DNA from: Candidatus Stahliibacteriota bacterium
GTDB taxonomy: Bacteria > Hydrothermota > UBA3072
Reading direction: 5' to 3'
Length of the DNA stretch: 32,301 bases
Assembly (NCBI GenBank): GCA_004377355.1
Contig: SOIB01000198.1
Location: 1 to 32,301 of the forward strand
The position numbers and the translations under genes are program-made. Shown here in pieces: positions 10,544 through 19,296 of the stretch. The first letter of the stretch is position 1; each line of letters starts with the position of its first letter. A model generated the notes under the pieces. The model searched no databases and had not been told where the DNA came from. It was given only the letters and a program-made list of their open reading frames with translations.

Positions 10544-11150
10544 TGAACTTTCTTTCTTTTGGAATTATTATACCTCCGGAAGCTATGATTTTGAATCCTT
10601 CCTGGATAGACATTTTTGTTTCAATAACATCATCCACAGGATACAGTAGATAATAGCCCGAAGTGGGGTTGGGGCTTGTTGGAAGAAAAACATTATAGAA
10701 TTCCTTACCGCCAATTTTCCATTTATCTTCATTAGTAAGGAACGCAAGTGTATATGTGTTTTTCCATGGGTATCTTATAATTACCACTTTACTGAAAGCA
10801 GAACGGTCCAGGAAGATTGTATTAACTAACTGCCTGGCTGCGTTGTATAATCCTTTCACAAATGGTAATCGTGCCATCAGATTATCCATTTGAGATATAA
10901 ACCACCTTCCAAGGAAACCTGAGGTAATAAGACCTATTAAATATATTCCTATTATTACAGCAATAAAGCCAAGAAAAGAACTTAAAGATTTTGAAATATT
11001 TGTAAATAAAGGTATTCTGGTGAGATATACACCTAAAAAGCCACCAACTTTTTCAATTAATAACCATACAATACCAATAGTAAGTGCAAGTGGTAATATC
11101 GCTACCAATCCTGTTATAAAGTGTCTTCTCATACTATGTCTAAGACTCAT
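10536..11150 (-). CDS. DUF502 family membrane protein
   Basis: HFITGLVAILPLALTIGIVWLL, LPFVKGLYNAARQ, LPTSPNPTSGYYLL motifs typical of DUF502. Confidence 0.85.
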   Translation of the reverse strand: MSLRHSMRRHFITGLVAILPLALTIGIVWLLIEKVGGFLGVYLTRIPLFTNISKSLSSFLGFIAVIIGIYLIGLITSGFLGRWFISQMDNLMARLPFVKGLYNAARQLVNTIFLDRSAFSKVVIIRYPWKNTYTLAFLTNEDKWKIGGKEFYNVFLPTSPNPTSGYYLLYPVDDVIETKMSIQEGFKIIASGGIIIPKERKFNA

Positions 11151-11220
11151 GTGTATTTCAGGATAATATTATTGTGTTTATCTTATAAGTCAAGAGAGTG
11201 TAGTCTTTGGTTTTTACCTA

Positions 11221-13719
11221 TTATTTTGTAAATGTGCTTATTGCCAAGATAGCAACGCTTATCTGGTATAAAATACTGGCTGCAACTCCTGCAATTTCCC
11301 AGAAGTCTCTGCCAATCTTTACTTTTTCTGGAACTACAATTGTATCTCCTGGTTTTATTTCTCGAGGATCTTTTACCACTTTACCTGAAGCCCTTCTAAC
11401 ATAAATCTCTTTTTTATCTGCTGTTTTCTTTGGCCCCCCAGCCATATCTAAATAGTCTTTTAATGTTAATCCCTCTCCGTAAGTAATTGCAGTTGGATTA
11501 TATACTTGTCCAATAACCTGAACTGTTTTTGGTAATTTAGGAACAATAAGTGTATCCCCATCTTCAAGAGGTATGTTTAATTGGTTTGGGTCGGTGAGGT
11601 TTATTACTACCCTTCCAGGATTTAGCATCTTGTTTAGCTTTTCTAACCGCTCTTGATTACCAAATAGATATCTTAATTGAGTTGACATATCTTCAGCTGA
11701 TTTAACTTCTTCAAATTCATATCTTCTTTCTGATAATAACCTTAACCTTGCTTCCCTGATTAGATTTTGGATAGCCCTATTTTGAATATCCGCTACTGAT
11801 TTCCTGATAAACCTCACACCCTCAAGATAAGCATCCTCGGTAAATCCTCCTGCCCTTTCAACCAAATCTTTTAATGGTATACCTGATTTAATTGGATAGC
11901 TTCCCGGGTATATAAACTCTCCTAAAAGGTATACATATCCAACCTCTCGGTAAGTTTGTTTCTTTTTTATTAAAATATGATCCATAGGATGAAGCTGTAT
12001 TTTAAGGTCAGAACTATCTGTAATATTAATTGTTCTTATGGTAATACCTTTAATAGGGTCTATCCTGAAAAATTCTGCTTCTTCTAAGGCACTTTGTAAG
12101 GGAATACCTTTGAAAAGTAAATCATCTACTGACATTTCTGGACTTAAAGGATAGGTCCCAGGATGCCTTACGGTACCATTTATTGTTACAGTGAATTTTT
12201 CTAAAATATCATCTATTGAATAGATTTTCAGTTTATCCCATTCCTTTAATCTGATATTCTCTTCAACATCTTCATTCATTAATTCAGTTAGATTAAGTTC
12301 AATAATTTCAGGGTTGAGAACTCCACGGTAACGTAAGAGTTCTGCCCTATCAAAATATGTCCCCTCTTTTAATCCTCCAGCCTCTTTGATTAAATTGAAA
12401 ACAGTCATACCTTTTTCAAGACCATAAGTACCCGGTCTTTCAACATTTCCTTCAATTTCTACATAATCGTGACGGAGAGGTGAAATTTCAAACACTTCTA
12501 TAAGGTCTCCATTTCTAATTGTAATATCTTTTATCTTTGATTTAAATTCTTCTTCACTTTGAAATCTAAAATCTGTTATTATTTTCCTTTCCCCAGATGA
12601 GATTCTCTCTAATTGAACTCTGAAAGTTCCTCCAATTGGAAGCATCCCTCCACCCATTTTTATAATATCATGTAGATCATTTAGACCCTTTGTTTCGTAA
12701 ATCCCAGGCCTAATTATCGCCCCGGTTAATCCAGCTACTTCACCAACAGGGGGTATGTAAATTATGTCTCCAGTCTCCAACTGAATTCTGGGTAATATTT
12801 TCTCTTTAATCAGGAGATTATATAAATCGAAAGACGTCGTTTTTCCTTTGCTTGAAATATGTTTTATCATTCTTAGGCTCCCTGACTTTTTAGCTCCGCC
12901 TGCATTGTAAAGAGCGGACAGGGGATCTGAAAGAGCAATCATTTGATACAATCCTGGGTTTTTTACTTCACCGAGTATAAAGACATTAATACTTCGGAGT
13001 TCCCCCAGTGTAACATTTACTTGGATATTAGTGAATTCTTTCCTTAGTGCATTATCTATGAGTTCCTTAGTTTCTTTATAGGTCTTTCCCCACAAAGCTA
13101 TTTGTCCTACTTTAGGTAAAACAATCTTTCCATCCCTATCTATCCTTTTATACCAAGATTCATTCATTTGACCTGAAACTTCAATTACCAGCTCATCTCC
13201 TGGTCCAAGGAGATAATCTTCTGCAAGAGGAATGAATGAAGATATTTCATGAATAGTTGCCTGAAACATGTTATAACCAAATTGTTTTAATGTTATAGTA
13301 GTTAAATCGAGTTCTTTTTCTATTTTAGATAGTCTACTTTTAAGTTTAAAGTAAGAAGTATCTGAAGGATGCAAGGAGTCTACTGGTGCAATTTGTTTTC
13401 TTATTTCGATTTTTAGCGATTCAGTTTTTACTACTTCTAATAGAGAGTCCCTTATTGATTTTAATTTAATTCTATCTGGTGTGATAAAGTAACGTTCCTT
13501 GAACATCTTCTCGATCGTCGATAGAGGCTCAACTTCCATGGGCACTGGTATAATTCTCTCTTTAATTTCTTCTGGTCTTTTCTCCTCAATTTCCATCTTA
13601 GCACGTTCCTTCTGGATTCTTTCTAATAAATTTCTATCTATAGCCTGAGCACCTATCGATGTGGTAAGACCAAAACAGAAGATAATCAAGAATGAAAGAA
13701 TGTAATTTCTTTTTATCAA
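11221..13719 (-). CDS. Polysaccharide-export / multi-SLBB domain outer-envelope protein (Wza-related)
   Basis: Poly_export-like LLGPGDELVIEVSGQ...DGKIVLPKVGQI followed by repeated G-x-V-x-x-PG-x-Y...L...AGG SLBB units; C-terminal hydrophobic helix. Track ORF begins at GTG 13731, but a TTG at 13719 preceded by GGAGG and followed by a signal-peptide-like sequence is the likelier start. Confidence 0.88.
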   Translation of the reverse strand: MIKRNYILSFLIIFCFGLTTSIGAQAIDRNLLERIQKERAKMEIEEKRPEEIKERIIPVPMEVEPLSTIEKMFKERYFITPDRIKLKSIRDSLLEVVKTESLKIEIRKQIAPVDSLHPSDTSYFKLKSRLSKIEKELDLTTITLKQFGYNMFQATIHEISSFIPLAEDYLLGPGDELVIEVSGQMNESWYKRIDRDGKIVLPKVGQIALWGKTYKETKELIDNALRKEFTNIQVNVTLGELRSINVFILGEVKNPGLYQMIALSDPLSALYNAGGAKKSGSLRMIKHISSKGKTTSFDLYNLLIKEKILPRIQLETGDIIYIPPVGEVAGLTGAIIRPGIYETKGLNDLHDIIKMGGGMLPIGGTFRVQLERISSGERKIITDFRFQSEEEFKSKIKDITIRNGDLIEVFEISPLRHDYVEIEGNVERPGTYGLEKGMTVFNLIKEAGGLKEGTYFDRAELLRYRGVLNPEIIELNLTELMNEDVEENIRLKEWDKLKIYSIDDILEKFTVTINGTVRHPGTYPLSPEMSVDDLLFKGIPLQSALEEAEFFRIDPIKGITIRTINITDSSDLKIQLHPMDHILIKKKQTYREVGYVYLLGEFIYPGSYPIKSGIPLKDLVERAGGFTEDAYLEGVRFIRKSVADIQNRAIQNLIREARLRLLSERRYEFEEVKSAEDMSTQLRYLFGNQERLEKLNKMLNPGRVVINLTDPNQLNIPLEDGDTLIVPKLPKTVQVIGQVYNPTAITYGEGLTLKDYLDMAGGPKKTADKKEIYVRRASGKVVKDPREIKPGDTIVVPEKVKIGRDFWEIAGVAASILYQISVAILAISTFTK

Positions 13720-13833
13720 CGTATCCTCCACATATTTTCCAAATAGAATGACATTATTAAAAATATTAACACAGTTATAGCAACGAATTTATTCTAATGC
13801 CTTATAGATTGTAGCAATTGAATGGAATTCAGT

Positions 13834-14664
13834 TTATATTTCGAAGCTCTCTCCTTCAATGGCTCCACGAACAGTTAAACTATCTCCGGCCATTTTATTT
13901 GCTTCCTTAATTATTTTATCGACCTCTAAATCATTTCTATCAGGGTCATAATGCGTTAGGTAGAGTTTCTTAACCCCTGCCTTCTTTGCAAAAGATACCA
14001 CCTCTTGCCAGGAGGAGTGTCCCCATCCTTTGAATTTTTTCATCTCTTCTTTTTTATATTGGGCATCATGTACAAGGACATCTGCATCCTTAACAAATTC
14101 CAGATGTTTCTTATAAGGTACTTTCGCGGTATGAAGATGGTCCAATTCATTATCGGTCATAAAGATAAAGACTTTTCCACTCTCTTCAAACTTGAATGCA
14201 TGGGTTTCAAGAGGGTGATTAGTCATAATTGAATTAATTTTAACATTATCTATTGATATTCCGGAATTATCAATTTTTTTAAAGTTAACGTTAGCACCAA
14301 TGTGTTCAAACTTGACCGGCCAGTAGATGAAATCCATCTGTCCTTTTAATATATCAAGCAATCTTTCAAAGGTGGGTGACACGCCATATATGTTTAATGA
14401 AAAATTATCATTGTAAATAGGAGTAAAGAAAGGAAATCCCTGTATATGGTCCCAGTGTGAATGGGTTAGTAAGAGAGAGATTTCCTTTATTCCTTCAGAG
14501 ATAATTTTATCAACCATAAGTCTTATGCCCGAACCGGCATCTATTATGATCTCTTTGCCATTCTTAGGTATTACCTCAACACAGGTTGTATTACCCCCAT
14601 ATTTAACAGTATTTTTACCAGGGGATGGAATTGATCCCCGTGTACCCCAAAATTTTACTTTCAT
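13834..14664 (-). CDS. MBL-fold metallo-hydrolase (RNase Z / class II phosphodiesterase-like)
   Basis: MKVKFWGTRGSIPSPG N-terminus; HxHxDH as THSHWDHIQG; DNE, HDAQY, THYDPDR. Internal ATG at 14664 chosen over track start 14715 because the conserved N-terminus starts there and a promoter overlaps the extension. Confidence 0.9.
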   Translation of the reverse strand: MKVKFWGTRGSIPSPGKNTVKYGGNTTCVEVIPKNGKEIIIDAGSGIRLMVDKIISEGIKEISLLLTHSHWDHIQGFPFFTPIYNDNFSLNIYGVSPTFERLLDILKGQMDFIYWPVKFEHIGANVNFKKIDNSGISIDNVKINSIMTNHPLETHAFKFEESGKVFIFMTDNELDHLHTAKVPYKKHLEFVKDADVLVHDAQYKKEEMKKFKGWGHSSWQEVVSFAKKAGVKKLYLTHYDPDRNDLEVDKIIKEANKMAGDSLTVRGAIEGESFEI

Positions 14665-14696
14665 AATCTTGTTTATAATACAGTTATATCCCAATT

Positions 14697-14702
14697 TGTC
14701 AA
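14697..14702 (-). promoter_or_regulatory. Predicted -35 (TTGACA) of promoter for the MBL hydrolase; -10 TATTAT at 14675-14680 (16-nt spacer)
   Basis: Minus-strand TTGACA-N16-TATTAT ending 10 nt before ATG at 14664. Confidence 0.55.
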
Positions 14703-14715
14703 CCCATTTTAGCAC

Positions 14716-14744
14716 TTGACATTTACACTTATTAAATTTATATT
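14716..14744 (+). promoter_or_regulatory. Predicted sigma70-type promoter for the pil operon (TTGACA-N17-TATATT)
   Basis: TTGACA 14716-14721, 17-nt spacer, TATATT 14739-14744, only 6 nt before GTG 14751. Confidence 0.7.
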
Positions 14745-14750
14745 TGTAAC

Positions 14751-16445
14751 GTGAGAGTAGGAAGAATATTATTAGTAGAACGTTCTATTACTGAAGAACA
14801 ATTAAAACAAGCCCTGAGAAGGCAGAGGGATGTAGGTGGGAGGATAGGTTCCCGACTTCTGGAACTTGGATTTGTGGATGAAAGGACACTTGTTAAAGCG
14901 TTACAGAAGAATTTGGGTGTAAAAGGAGTGATTATTTCAGATTATCCTTTAGAACCTGATGTATTGAATTTAATTTCTCCTGATACTGCAAGGTCATATG
15001 GAGTTATTCCTTTGAAGCGCGAAGGCAAAATGTTATACCTCGCAATGGTTAACCCCAAAGATGTTCAGGCACAAGAAGATATTCGATTCAGAACAGGATA
15101 TGATATAGTTCCACTTGTAGCTGTTGAATCTTCAATTAACAAAGTTCTCGCAGACCACTATGAGACCAAAGCACTTGAAGATCAAGTAGTTGAGGAAATA
15201 GGTCTTGAAGAAGAAACAATAGAGTTATTAAAAGAAGAGGAGGAGGAGGTATCTGTTTCAGATCTTGCAGCACAGGTAGATTCTGGTCCAGTAGTTCAAT
15301 ATGTCAATTATCTTTTAAAGAAATCAGTTGAAGAAGGTGCAAGTGATTTACATGTTGAACCATATGAGAAAGACATTCGTGTTCGTATGAGGCTTGATGG
15401 AATTCTCCATGAGACGACACCACCACCTTATCGTCTTCATAAGGCAGTAGTATCAAGATTAAAAGTTATGTCTAATCTAAAAATTCAGGAAAAAAGGCAA
15501 CCTCAGGATGGGCGTTTTGAAGCACGTATAAATGGTAGAAGGATAGACTTCAGAATTTCTACAGTTCCCACAATATTTGGAGAAAAGGTAGCACTCAGAA
15601 TCTTAGATTCTGAGAGTATATCATTTGACTTAACTACTCTGGGTTTTGAAGAAAGAGCATTAACTGATACAATGAATTCTATAAATAGACCTCATGGGAT
15701 TATACTTGTTACAGGGCCAACTGGTAGTGGTAAAACAACAACGCTTTATTCCATATTAAGGGAGGTAAATACTATTCGTGTGAATATATCAACTGCTGAA
15801 GATCCTGTGGAGTATACACTTTTTGGTGTCAACCAGGTGCAGGTTAGAGAAGAGATTGGGCTTAATTTTGTTTCTTGCCTGAAATCTTTCTTAAGGCAAG
15901 ACCCGGATATTATAATGGTGGGAGAAATAAGGGATAAGGCTACAACAGATATTGCAATACGTGCTTCATTGACAGGGCATCTTGTTCTTTCCACTGTACA
16001 TACAAATACTGCTGCAGCTACTATTACACGACTTATTAATATGGGGCTTCCTCCATTCCTGTTAGCTTCGACCCTTGAACTCATAATCTCCCAGAGATTA
16101 GTAAGGAAGATTTGTCCCCATTGTAAGGCTCCTCATGAAATATCAAATGAGGAAATCCTAAAATTGGGCTTTTCACCTGATATCTTTAAAGGTAAGGAAA
16201 TTTTCCATGGGATAGGCTGTGACCATTGTAAAGCTAAAGGTTTTAAAGGAAGATTAGGTCTTTTTGAGGCACTTCCGCTATCTACAAATACAAGAAAATT
16301 AATAATAGACGGGGCAACTTCAGATGAAATTGAGAAGCAGGCAAAGGAAGAAGGAATGAGGACTCTAAGGGATGAAGGAATTGAAAAGGTACTCAAGGGT
16401 TTGGCAGATATTAACGAAATAAGTAGGGAGACACTGGAGAGGTAG
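14751..16445 (+). CDS. pilB: Type IV pilus / type II secretion assembly ATPase, PilB/GspE family (paralog 1)
   Basis: N-terminal MshEN-like domain (RILLVERSITEEQLKQAL), GPTGSGKTTTLYS Walker A, ASDLHVEPYE, EDPVEY, DPDIIMVGEIRD, LVLSTVHTN, C-x2-C pairs (CPHC...CDHC). GTG start. Confidence 0.95.
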   Translation: MRVGRILLVERSITEEQLKQALRRQRDVGGRIGSRLLELGFVDERTLVKALQKNLGVKGVIISDYPLEPDVLNLISPDTARSYGVIPLKREGKMLYLAMVNPKDVQAQEDIRFRTGYDIVPLVAVESSINKVLADHYETKALEDQVVEEIGLEEETIELLKEEEEEVSVSDLAAQVDSGPVVQYVNYLLKKSVEEGASDLHVEPYEKDIRVRMRLDGILHETTPPPYRLHKAVVSRLKVMSNLKIQEKRQPQDGRFEARINGRRIDFRISTVPTIFGEKVALRILDSESISFDLTTLGFEERALTDTMNSINRPHGIILVTGPTGSGKTTTLYSILREVNTIRVNISTAEDPVEYTLFGVNQVQVREEIGLNFVSCLKSFLRQDPDIIMVGEIRDKATTDIAIRASLTGHLVLSTVHTNTAAATITRLINMGLPPFLLASTLELIISQRLVRKICPHCKAPHEISNEEILKLGFSPDIFKGKEIFHGIGCDHCKAKGFKGRLGLFEALPLSTNTRKLIIDGATSDEIEKQAKEEGMRTLRDEGIEKVLKGLADINEISRETLER

Positions 16446-16446
16446 C

Positions 16447-18186
16447 ATGAAAAGGATCGGTCAGATTCTCATTGAAGCCGGAAAGATTACACCAGAACAG
16501 TTAGAGAATGCTCTGAATCAACAAAAAAAGACAGCAAAGAAATTGGGAGCTATCCTTATCGAAGAAGGATATATTTCAGAGAGTGAACTTGCAAGAACAT
16601 TGAGCCAAAAGTTTCGAGTACCATCTGTTGACATAAGACCTGAAGATGTTGATCCAAAACTGATACATCAAATTCCTCCTGATATGGCACAGAGACACCA
16701 GGTGTTCCCCGTAAATAGAAAGGGGAGAAAATTAATTCTTGGGATGGTAAACCCTGGTGATATATCTGCAATAGATGCGGTTGAGTTTAAGACAGGTTTT
16801 AAAGTTGAACCTGTAGTAATTACTTTTCATAAGATGAAACAATTATTAGAAGAATATTATCCGGTGACCAAAAAGGTAGTCGATATTGCATATGTAGAGG
16901 AGGAAATGGAAGATAGTTTTGATTTTGATCGTATAGAGTTTGGAGATATTCTTTTAGAAGAAGAGGAAGAAGGAGGGGAGGAAGATTGGAGAAGGGAAGC
17001 TTTAGAGAAACCTGTCATAAAGCTGGTTAATTATCTCATTACAAGTGCGGTTAGAAAGGGAGCTTCAGATATACATTTTGAGCCTTATGAAAAGGTACTT
17101 CGAGTTCGTTTTCGAATTGATGGAGTATTGCAGCAGGTTGCAGAACCACCATATCGATTGAAAAGTGCTATAGCTACAAGAGTTAAGATAATGACTGGAA
17201 CAATGGATGCTTCCGAAAGAAGACTAACCCAGGATGGAAGGATTAAAATTAAAGTAGAAGGAAAGCCAATAGATATTCGTGTCAGTATTATTCCAACTGT
17301 TTTTGGAGAGAAGGTAGTGATGAGAATTTTAGACCCTAGATCCCTTATGCTAAACATGACGGACTTAGGGTTTGAACATGATACACTCGAGAGATTCCTC
17401 ACCGCAATAGATAAGCCATACGGACTTATCCTTGTTACTGGACCAACTGGAAGTGGTAAGTCAACCACTCTATATTCTGCACTATCAAGATTGAATTCGC
17501 CTGAAATTAATTTGATGACCGTCGAGAATCCGGTTGAATATAATATTAAGGGTATAAACCAGGTGCAGGTTAACCCTGCTATAGGGTTTAGTTTTCCAGA
17601 AGCACTCAGGGCATTCCTCAGACAGTCTCCCAATGTAATATTGGTTGGAGAGATCAGGGAAATTGACACCGCATCGATTGCGATAAGGGCTGCACTAACC
17701 GGTCATTTAGTTCTATCCACACTCCACACGAATGACGCTCCAAGTTCAGTTAACAGGTTGACTGATATTGGAATAAAGTCTTTCCTTATTGCGAGCTCAC
17801 TAAACCTTATTCAGGCACAAAGACTTCTACGTAAAGTATGCCCAAAATGTAAAAAGAGAATTGATCCAAGTGAAGCTGATAAAATCAAAGTTCTTCAAAG
17901 CATTGGTCTCACAGATGAAGATATTAGAGATAATGATATTTACACTGCAGGAGAAGGTTGCCAGATGTGTAATTCTTCGGGTTATAAGGGTAGGATAGCC
18001 GTAACAGAAGTGATGCCAATTTCAATGAAGTTAAGGGAAATGATTTTACATGAAGCTACAACCGACGAACTAAGAGACCAGGCTTCGAAAGAAGGTATGA
18101 AGACTCTTCGTGAGGATGCATTATTAAAGTTAAAGAAAGGAATAACTACTCCAGAAGAAATTCTAAGGGTCACTGTTCAAACATAA
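16447..18186 (+). CDS. pilB: Type IV pilus assembly ATPase, PilB family (paralog 2)
   Basis: MshEN-like N-terminus, ASDIHFEPYE, GPTGSGKSTTLYS, ENPVEY, LVGEIREIDTA, LVLSTLHTNDAPS, CPKC...CQMC. Confidence 0.95.
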   Translation: MKRIGQILIEAGKITPEQLENALNQQKKTAKKLGAILIEEGYISESELARTLSQKFRVPSVDIRPEDVDPKLIHQIPPDMAQRHQVFPVNRKGRKLILGMVNPGDISAIDAVEFKTGFKVEPVVITFHKMKQLLEEYYPVTKKVVDIAYVEEEMEDSFDFDRIEFGDILLEEEEEGGEEDWRREALEKPVIKLVNYLITSAVRKGASDIHFEPYEKVLRVRFRIDGVLQQVAEPPYRLKSAIATRVKIMTGTMDASERRLTQDGRIKIKVEGKPIDIRVSIIPTVFGEKVVMRILDPRSLMLNMTDLGFEHDTLERFLTAIDKPYGLILVTGPTGSGKSTTLYSALSRLNSPEINLMTVENPVEYNIKGINQVQVNPAIGFSFPEALRAFLRQSPNVILVGEIREIDTASIAIRAALTGHLVLSTLHTNDAPSSVNRLTDIGIKSFLIASSLNLIQAQRLLRKVCPKCKKRIDPSEADKIKVLQSIGLTDEDIRDNDIYTAGEGCQMCNSSGYKGRIAVTEVMPISMKLREMILHEATTDELRDQASKEGMKTLREDALLKLKKGITTPEEILRVTVQT

Positions 18187-18208
18187 GAAATAAATATAGA
18201 GAGGTTTT

Positions 18209-19285
18209 ATGGCACTTGATATGAGAGATTTATTGGAGGAAATGGTTAAGAGAGGTGCTACGGATCTTCATCTTACAGTAGCAGCTCCACCTATGTACAG
18301 GAAAGATGGATCATTAGAACCTTCTAATTACGATCCGATTTCTCCTGATCAGGTAAGGAAACTAGTTTATTCAATTTTGAGTGATCAGCAGAAAAAGAAA
18401 TTTGAGATGGAGAAGGAACTCGATTTAAGTTTTGGTGTTCCAGGACTGTCTCGTTTCAGAGCAAATGTCTATTACCAGAGGGGTCAGGTAGCTACTGCTA
18501 TTAGGACTATTCCTTTTAAAATCCGCTCTTTTAAAGATTTGGGGATTCCTGAAGTTGTTTCTGAAATGTCTTCAAGAATGAAAGGATTGATATTGATTAC
18601 TGGTACAACTGGTTGTGGTAAATCCACAACACTTGCTGCAATTATAGATAAGATAAATAATGAGAGAAAATGTCATATTGTAACAATAGAAGACCCTATT
18701 GAGTATCTTTTTAAGCATAAGAGAGCAATTATAAATCAGAGACAGGTTGGTTCAGATACTGACAAATTTATGGTTGCTCTAAAATATATATTACGACAGG
18801 ATCCAGATGTGGTTATGGTAGGTGAGATGAGAGATTTAGAGACAATGGAGTCAGCTTTGAATATTGCTGAGACAGGGCACCTGACTCTTGCAACCCTTCA
18901 TACAAATTCTGCGGCGGAGTCAATTTCAAGGATTATTGATGTATTTGCTCCAGCCAGGCAGTCTCAGGTTCGTGCTCAATTATCCTTTGTAATCTTAGGA
19001 ATTATTACTCAGAGTTTAATTCCAAGGATTCAAGGTGGTAGAGAACTGGCATTGGAGATACTGGTTGCAACTCCAGCTGTAAAGGCTTTAGTAAGGGATG
19101 GAAAGGTTCACCAGATATACTCCCATATTCAAGCTGGTAGAAAGTTTGGAATGAGAACAATGAATCAATCACTTTATAAGTTATATATGGAAAGGAAGAT
19201 AGCACTTGAAGACGCTATATCTTATTCCAGGGAACCAAAAGAGTTGGAGCAAATGATAGAGAAGAAAACAATGGTTTTACAATAA
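18209..19285 (+). CDS. pilT: Twitching motility / pilus retraction ATPase PilT
   Basis: GATDLHLTVAAPPMYRKDG, GTTGCGKSTTLAAIID (variant Walker A), IEDPIEYLF, RQDPDVVMVGEMRDLETM, ETGHLTLATLHTNSAAESISRIID, AVKALVRDGK near C-terminus. Confidence 0.95.
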   Translation: MALDMRDLLEEMVKRGATDLHLTVAAPPMYRKDGSLEPSNYDPISPDQVRKLVYSILSDQQKKKFEMEKELDLSFGVPGLSRFRANVYYQRGQVATAIRTIPFKIRSFKDLGIPEVVSEMSSRMKGLILITGTTGCGKSTTLAAIIDKINNERKCHIVTIEDPIEYLFKHKRAIINQRQVGSDTDKFMVALKYILRQDPDVVMVGEMRDLETMESALNIAETGHLTLATLHTNSAAESISRIIDVFAPARQSQVRAQLSFVILGIITQSLIPRIQGGRELALEILVATPAVKALVRDGKVHQIYSHIQAGRKFGMRTMNQSLYKLYMERKIALEDAISYSREPKELEQMIEKKTMVLQ

Positions 19286-19296
19286 GGGGGTGAAGG

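Noticed and set aside
14665-14715. N-terminal extension of the MBL hydrolase (MLKWVDKLGYNCIINKI)
   Set aside because: Conserved N-terminus begins at MKVKFWGTRGSIPSPG (14664) and the predicted -35/-10 overlap the extension.
15746-17669. Minus-strand ORFs 15746-16084, 16133-16396, 16556-16771 and 17085-17669
   Set aside because: Antisense to the pilB paralogs; two have similar sequence only because the sense genes are paralogous.
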